From a virus: 25,614 bases of DNA. The translations under genes and the position numbers were made by a program. The notes beneath the pieces are model-generated. The model ran no database searches. It was not told the DNA's origin and saw only the letters and a list, made by a program, of their open reading frames with translations. The DNA lies in the IMG/VR virus record IMGVR_UViG_3300006077_000031, positions 1 to 25,614 of that record. The stretch is one strand, 5' to 3'. Shown one piece after another: positions 22,421 through 25,614 of the stretch. The first letter of the stretch is position 1; each line of letters starts with the position of its first letter.

Positions 22421-24558
22421 TGATACACGAGAATATTACAAGTTTTTTTAAAAGCGAAAAAGAAAAGCCAGAATTCAATCAGGGGTTTAACGTACAAAAC
22501 ATAGTATCATCTATTAATAAATCTGGAGTTGCTTCTTCAAGTCATTTCGAAGTACATTTGCCTGATTGGATTAATAGCAATTCTAGGGAATTATTATATC
22601 GTGCTGATAGTGCAAATCTTCCAGGAAGAACAGTAATGACAACGGAACATAAGTTTACGAACTATGGTCCGATTAATAAAGTTCCTTATGGTCAAATATA
22701 TGGTGATGTTACTATAACATTTTTATTGAGTGAGGACTTGAGAGAAAAGGATTATTTTGAGGCTTGGCAAAGCAAAATGATTGATACTGGTTCAAACAAT
22801 TGGAGAACTTTCGGCAGAAGTAAATTTAATGTTGAATATTTTGATAACTATTCTGGAAGTGTTGATATCAGACAATATGGTTCTAATGGTGGGTTGAGGA
22901 CTATTCATACCTTAAGAGAAGCATATCCAATTATGATTGGTGATATTGCAATGGCATGGGGAACTGATGAACCTGCTAAACTATCAGTAACATTTGCATA
23001 TAGAAATTATAAGTTTGTACAAGTTGATAACAGCAATCAGCCTGGTGTTGGAATTAGTGGTTCAATTAATTGGAGTAAAGGTAAATTATCAGGTGCATTA
23101 AATATACCTGGATTTGGTAATATCTTTGGTGATAATAATTTGGGTGTTAATATGAATGCTGCGCCAGGTTTATTTTCATTAGATAATATAGGGAATCTTT
23201 TAGGTGGTGCTGGAGATCTTATTGGTGATGGTTGGGATGCTATAACTGGTGGTGGTGATAAGAGAAAACTTAAAATTGCTCAAGTAAGAGGTGATGGTGG
23301 TGAAGGGAAAAGAATAGCACCTAGTGGTGATGCTGGTGGGATTGACTATAAGAAAAATGCTTATAAGAAAAACTTTATGAAAGCATTACCTAGTTGGAAG
23401 AAACGAAACCTTGATAGGGTAACTGACAGTAATAGAGATTTCTTCCAACCAAATGCTCTTGAAGACAACTTAGCAGTTTGGGATGATGGTCAGTTACCAG
23501 CATCTGGTGATGCTACTGAATATAAGAAATCGAATTATACCAAGAACTTTATGAAAGCAATGCCATCCTGGAAGGAACGAAACCTTGATAGTATTACAGA
23601 AACAAACAGAGATGTTCACCCACCAAACACATTAAGAGATAATATGGCTGTGTGGGGTGAAGATGGTCAGTTGCCAGCATCTGGTGATGCTACTGAATAT
23701 ACTAAAGGCATTACAACTAAAATGATGAATCAAACTTTAGAAACTACTGTTCCTATAAGTACCCGAGTACAAACTGAAGGAGACATGACTAAAAAGAATG
23801 GTCAGTTACCTGCATCTGGTGATGCTATTAAAGGTTATTCAAATAGGGGTCAAAATGTTCCTTGGAATATGGAGAAGTTGAAAAATGAAAGTCAGTGGAA
23901 GCAAAGAAAGGAACAACTGAATGAAAATTGGATGTATGGAAAAGAGCAATGGAAACAAAAAACAAATGACGATAAACAAAAATGGAAAGATGGTAAAAAT
24001 CCTTCATCTGGTAATGCTACCGAATATTCAAATTCAAATGTTATTGGTAGTTTAACGGCAAAAGACCTTTCAAATTGGTTTGCTGAAAATGGAAGACTAC
24101 CAGCGTCTGGTGATGCTAAAGATTACACAGGAACTTTAATGGCAATAAGAACTAGGGGTACAACGTTCGACCCATTTGGTATTGGAAACAACATGGGTGG
24201 TGGAACTGGAGGAAGCAGTGCTCGTTGGGGTGGTTCAGGTGGATTTAATCAGAGTGCTGTTCCTAAGAGTAGTAATACTTGGGCGAGAAATAGACCTGAG
24301 CAAGAAGGTGCGATGAGTCTTGCTCAGAAAGCAGCAGGCAAGTATAAATCTTCAAAACAAATTTCAAAAGATTCACTGAAGATTTACCCAAAACAAGCAT
24401 TTATTAAAAAGACACAAGAAAAAATATATAGTATTGAGTCTGGAAGATTTAGAAGTCCTAATGATAAATGGAGTAATGGTCAAAGACCTGCATCTGGTAA
24501 TGCATTTAAACAATCCAGCAGACCAACAAATAGATTCTTTAGTGGCAAAAAAGATTAA
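22420..24558 (+). CDS. Tail-tube-like protein (gp19/gp54 fold) with long SGDA-repeat C-terminal extension (712 aa)
   Basis: Residues about 30-215 match the tail-tube fold: HFEVHLPDWINSNSRELLYR, ADSANLPGRTVMTTE, NYGPINKVPYGQIYGDVTIT, FLLSEDLREKDYFEAWQSKM, LREAYPIMIGDIAMAWG and LSVTFAYRNYKF. This is the gp19/gp54 pattern (T4 gp19 163 aa, gp54 320 aa). Residues 215-290 are Gly/Asn-rich, and from about 297 there are seven GQLPASGDA-like motifs (near 300, 357, 416, 461, 525, 558, 687) between basic, Trp-containing segments. Two long units of about 60 residues are near copies (KNFMKAxPSWKxRNLD...). The extension is unlikely to pack inside a tube ring, so I favour a tube initiator or terminator, or a specialised minor tube protein. 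An AGGAAAG binding site and TAATG overlap precede it. Confidence 0.8.
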   Translation: MIHENITSFFKSEKEKPEFNQGFNVQNIVSSINKSGVASSSHFEVHLPDWINSNSRELLYRADSANLPGRTVMTTEHKFTNYGPINKVPYGQIYGDVTITFLLSEDLREKDYFEAWQSKMIDTGSNNWRTFGRSKFNVEYFDNYSGSVDIRQYGSNGGLRTIHTLREAYPIMIGDIAMAWGTDEPAKLSVTFAYRNYKFVQVDNSNQPGVGISGSINWSKGKLSGALNIPGFGNIFGDNNLGVNMNAAPGLFSLDNIGNLLGGAGDLIGDGWDAITGGGDKRKLKIAQVRGDGGEGKRIAPSGDAGGIDYKKNAYKKNFMKALPSWKKRNLDRVTDSNRDFFQPNALEDNLAVWDDGQLPASGDATEYKKSNYTKNFMKAMPSWKERNLDSITETNRDVHPPNTLRDNMAVWGEDGQLPASGDATEYTKGITTKMMNQTLETTVPISTRVQTEGDMTKKNGQLPASGDAIKGYSNRGQNVPWNMEKLKNESQWKQRKEQLNENWMYGKEQWKQKTNDDKQKWKDGKNPSSGNATEYSNSNVIGSLTAKDLSNWFAENGRLPASGDAKDYTGTLMAIRTRGTTFDPFGIGNNMGGGTGGSSARWGGSGGFNQSAVPKSSNTWARNRPEQEGAMSLAQKAAGKYKSSKQISKDSLKIYPKQAFIKKTQEKIYSIESGRFRSPNDKWSNGQRPASGNAFKQSSRPTNRFFSGKKD
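23317..24504 (+). repeat. In-gene repeat array encoding seven (G)QLPASGDA-like motifs
   Basis: Seven degenerate copies lie at codons starting near 23317, 23488, 23665, 23800, 23992, 24091 and 24478. The encoded variants are RIAPSGDA, GQLPASGDA (three times), GKNPSSGNA, GRLPASGDA and GQRPASGNA, often followed by TEY or a similar residue pair. The first two intervals form a roughly 177-180-base tandem unit (about 23323-23502 and 23503-23679) with clear DNA similarity. Later intervals are diverged or shortened. Copies are irregularly spaced (60, 59, 45, 64, 33 and 129 residues). Confidence 0.85.
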
Positions 24559-24567
24559 TAGAAAAAC

Positions 24568-24575
24568 TATAAATA
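24568..24575 (+). promoter_or_regulatory. Putative T4-like late promoter for gp26
   Basis: An exact TATAAATA lies in the 54-base gap between the tail-tube-like gene and gp26, 38 bases before the gp26 ATG. It is followed by an AT-rich leader and a TAGGAG ribosome binding site. Position and downstream signals fit a genuine late promoter. Confidence 0.65.
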
Positions 24576-24600
24576 ATAATAATAACAAATTTAATAATGA

Positions 24601-24606
24601 TAGGAG
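24601..24606 (+). promoter_or_regulatory. Shine-Dalgarno site of gp26
   Basis: TAGGAG lies six bases before the ATG at 24613 and fixes the gp26 start. Confidence 0.7.
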
Positions 24607-24612
24607 TATATA

Positions 24613-25335
24613 ATGAACTTACCAAGTTTAGTAACACCACACTTTAACGCAACAATACCATCAACTGGACAAGAGATAGAATACCGTCCATTTTTAGTAA
24701 AAGAAGAAAAGATTCTTCTTATGGCACTTGAGGGTGGTGATAAAAAAGAAATTACAAAGGCAACAAAGAATATTATCAAGTCTTGTGTTATAGATGAAAT
24801 TAATATTAATCATTTAGCAACTTTTGATATTGAATATTTATTTTTAAAACTTCGAGGAAAATCGGTTGGTGAGGTAATTAAGGTTAAGGTTGGGCATTCT
24901 GATGAAGATAGTGAATGTAAACACAGAACTGAAGTGTCTATCAACCTTGATGATATTAAAGTTACTGCTGACGGTGTTGAAGCAGAAGAAGCTAGTATTG
25001 ATAATAGGATTATGATTACAGATGATATCGGCGTAGTATTAAGATATCCTGGTATTGATGATATTGATAAGATTGATGAGAGTGCACCTAAGTCAATGTT
25101 TGACGTGATTAATAATTGTGTTGAGTATGTGTTTGATAAAGATAACGTATATAATGATTTTACAAAGAAAGAAATTAAAGACTGGGTCGATAGTCTTAGT
25201 CAAAAACAGTTTATGAAAATGTCAGAATTTTTTAACACCATTCCAAAACTTACTCATAATGTTGAGTGGACTTGTTCGGAGTGTGGTAAAAAGGATTCTA
25301 TAATACTTGAGGGATTACAAAGTTTTTTTATGTAG
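24613..25335 (+). CDS. gp26: Baseplate hub assembly protein gp26 (T4_baseplate family)
   Basis: The 240-aa protein has the gp26-type order. It starts LPSLVTPHFNATIPSTGQEI with EYRPFLVKEEKILLMALEGG, then helices (KNIIKSCVIDEININHLATF, DIEYLFLKLRGKSVGEVIKV), a middle beta region, and the C-terminal QFMKMSEFFNTIPKLTHNVE, WTCSECGKKDSIILEGLQSF. The CxxC may be half of a metal site; C-terminal aromatic residues follow. T4 gp26 is 208 aa and acts in hub assembly rather than as a well-defined virion part. The last codons lie on a T_TTT_TTT heptamer directly before ATG TAG, with an open -1 frame beyond. The protein may therefore exist in a short form (240 aa) and a frameshifted form (300 aa). Confidence 0.88.
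   Translation: MNLPSLVTPHFNATIPSTGQEIEYRPFLVKEEKILLMALEGGDKKEITKATKNIIKSCVIDEININHLATFDIEYLFLKLRGKSVGEVIKVKVGHSDEDSECKHRTEVSINLDDIKVTADGVEAEEASIDNRIMITDDIGVVLRYPGIDDIDKIDESAPKSMFDVINNCVEYVFDKDNVYNDFTKKEIKDWVDSLSQKQFMKMSEFFNTIPKLTHNVEWTCSECGKKDSIILEGLQSFFM
25323..25329 (+). other. Candidate programmed -1 ribosomal frameshift site (T_TTT_TTT)
   Basis: Seven consecutive T residues are read in the gp26 frame as T TTT TTT, followed by ATG TAG. This is the canonical X_XXY_YYZ slippery phase. Slipping back one base gives TTT TTT TAT GTA GCA TTA ATG, which is open into the ORF at 25341-25514. The predicted fusion is 239 + 4 + 57 = 300 residues. Confidence 0.65.
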
Positions 25336-25340
25336 CATTA

Positions 25341-25514
25341 ATGCATGATTCGTTAGCGAACATGTATCAGTTAAACTTTGCGTTAATGCAACACCATAAT
25401 TATTCTTTGTCAGAACTTGAAAATATGATTCCATTTGAAAGGGACATATATGTTACGTTTTTAAAGAGTCATTTAGAAGAACAAGAAGAGAGACAAAAGA
25501 ATGCCAAAGGATAA
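25341..25514 (+). CDS. Short ORF in the -1 frame of gp26, gp51-like / chaperone C-terminal extension (57 aa)
   Basis: The ORF reads MHDSLANMYQLNFALMQHH, then NYSLSELENMIPFERDIYVT, and ends with a charged helix (EEQEERQKNAKG). The 'NFALMQHHNYSLSELENMIPFERDIY' type of sequence is familiar from the C-terminal parts of tail assembly chaperones and T4-like gp26/gp51 hub-assembly proteins. No Shine-Dalgarno precedes its own ATG, which lies five bases after the gp26 stop. It is in the -1 frame of gp26 and open back through the slippery site, so it is probably expressed mainly as a gp26 fusion. Re-initiation at ATG 25341 is the alternative. It overlaps the next gene by 14 bases, with a binding site (GAAGAGAG) inside it. 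Confidence 0.75.
   Translation: MHDSLANMYQLNFALMQHHNYSLSELENMIPFERDIYVTFLKSHLEEQEERQKNAKG
25344..25364 (+). other. Stem-loop downstream of the gp26 slippery site
   Basis: CATGATTCG (25344-25352) pairs with CGAACATG (25357-25364) to give eight base pairs with one bulged A and a TTAG loop. It begins 14 bases after the slippery heptamer. That is longer than the usual 5-9-base spacer, so its role as a frameshift stimulator is uncertain. Confidence 0.45.
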
Positions 25515-25614
25515 TACAAGACAACTACCAGTTGTAGAAGCAGTTGCTGAGTTACAAGATTCGAATACTGATAACAGGCAACGTCTACAAAAAAGTATGC
25601 GTGCAGGATTACTT
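25501..25614 (+). CDS. Partial N-terminus of the next tail gene, possibly tape measure or hub (38 codons)
   Basis: ATG at 25501 opens a frame that runs to the right edge: MPKDNTRQLPVVEAVAELQ, then DSNTDNRQRLQKSMRAGLL. A purine-rich GAAGAGAGAC stretch just upstream serves as binding site. In lambda-type and many other long-tailed phages the frameshifted chaperone gene is followed by the tape-measure gene. In T4-like phages hub/tape-measure genes (28/29) are near 26/51. The visible part is polar and helical but too short to identify; the position is the only basis for the call. Confidence 0.6.
   Translation, partial: MPKDNTRQLPVVEAVAELQDSNTDNRQRLQKSMRAGLL

Noticed and set aside
1-25614. tRNA genes, CRISPR arrays, insertion sequences or integration sites
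   Set aside because: I saw no cloverleaf-like tRNA, no spaced direct-repeat array, no transposase or integrase and no terminal inverted repeats. All apparent repeats are inside structural genes.

Overview
The window is part of the virion-structure region of a T4-like contractile-tailed bacteriophage (myovirus). It is AT-rich, with tightly packed genes and many one-base TAATG stop/start overlaps. The gene content resembles marine T4-like phages of the cyanophage/pelagiphage type: a gp5 homologue without a lysozyme domain, an enlarged gp8, and a giant protein of the DUF4815 type. That assignment is an inference from gene content and recognised motifs; no database search was possible.

Layout. 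A divergent junction near 21338-21388 splits the window. Leftward (minus strand) runs a long baseplate operon: gp48 tail-tube cap, gp53 wedge, gp27-like hub, a 62-aa HeH/SAP-like protein, gp5-like spike, and a 780-aa PAAR protein. After a second late-promoter-like site come a 57-aa conserved basic protein, gp25, gp6, a 943-aa protein in the gp7 position, gp8 and the 1980-aa DUF4815-type protein. The series ends with small structural or fibre-like proteins (69, 183, 111, 87 and 133 aa) and a partial coiled-coil protein at the left edge. Rightward (plus strand) run gp4 head completion, an unassigned 196-aa protein, and a 712-aa protein with a tail-tube fold at its N-terminus and a long repeat tail. 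A late promoter then precedes gp26, a short ORF in its -1 frame, and the first 38 codons of a gene in the usual tape-measure/hub position.

How the genes fit together. gp27 and gp5 form the hub and spike, the PAAR protein should cap the spike, and gp25/gp53/gp6/gp7/gp8 build the wedges. gp48 and the tube-like protein start the tail tube, the giant and small proteins probably decorate the baseplate or form fibres, gp26 assists hub/tail assembly, and gp4 completes the head. Three matches to the T4 late promoter TATAAATA lie at sensible positions upstream of gp48, the gp25 operon and gp26.

Most interesting observations: (1) the PAAR tip protein carries about 680 extra residues with two separate HExxH zinc-protease motifs, while the spike itself has lost the lysozyme; (2) gp26 ends on an in-phase T_TTT_TTT slippery heptamer followed by a stop, a stem-loop and an open -1 frame, which would make a 300-aa product in the manner of lambda G/GT; (3) the tail-tube-like protein has a roughly 400-residue extension built around seven copies of a GQLPASGDA-like motif; (4) a 13-base repeat at the ends of two small fibre genes encodes the same C-terminus and supplies the next gene's ribosome binding site.
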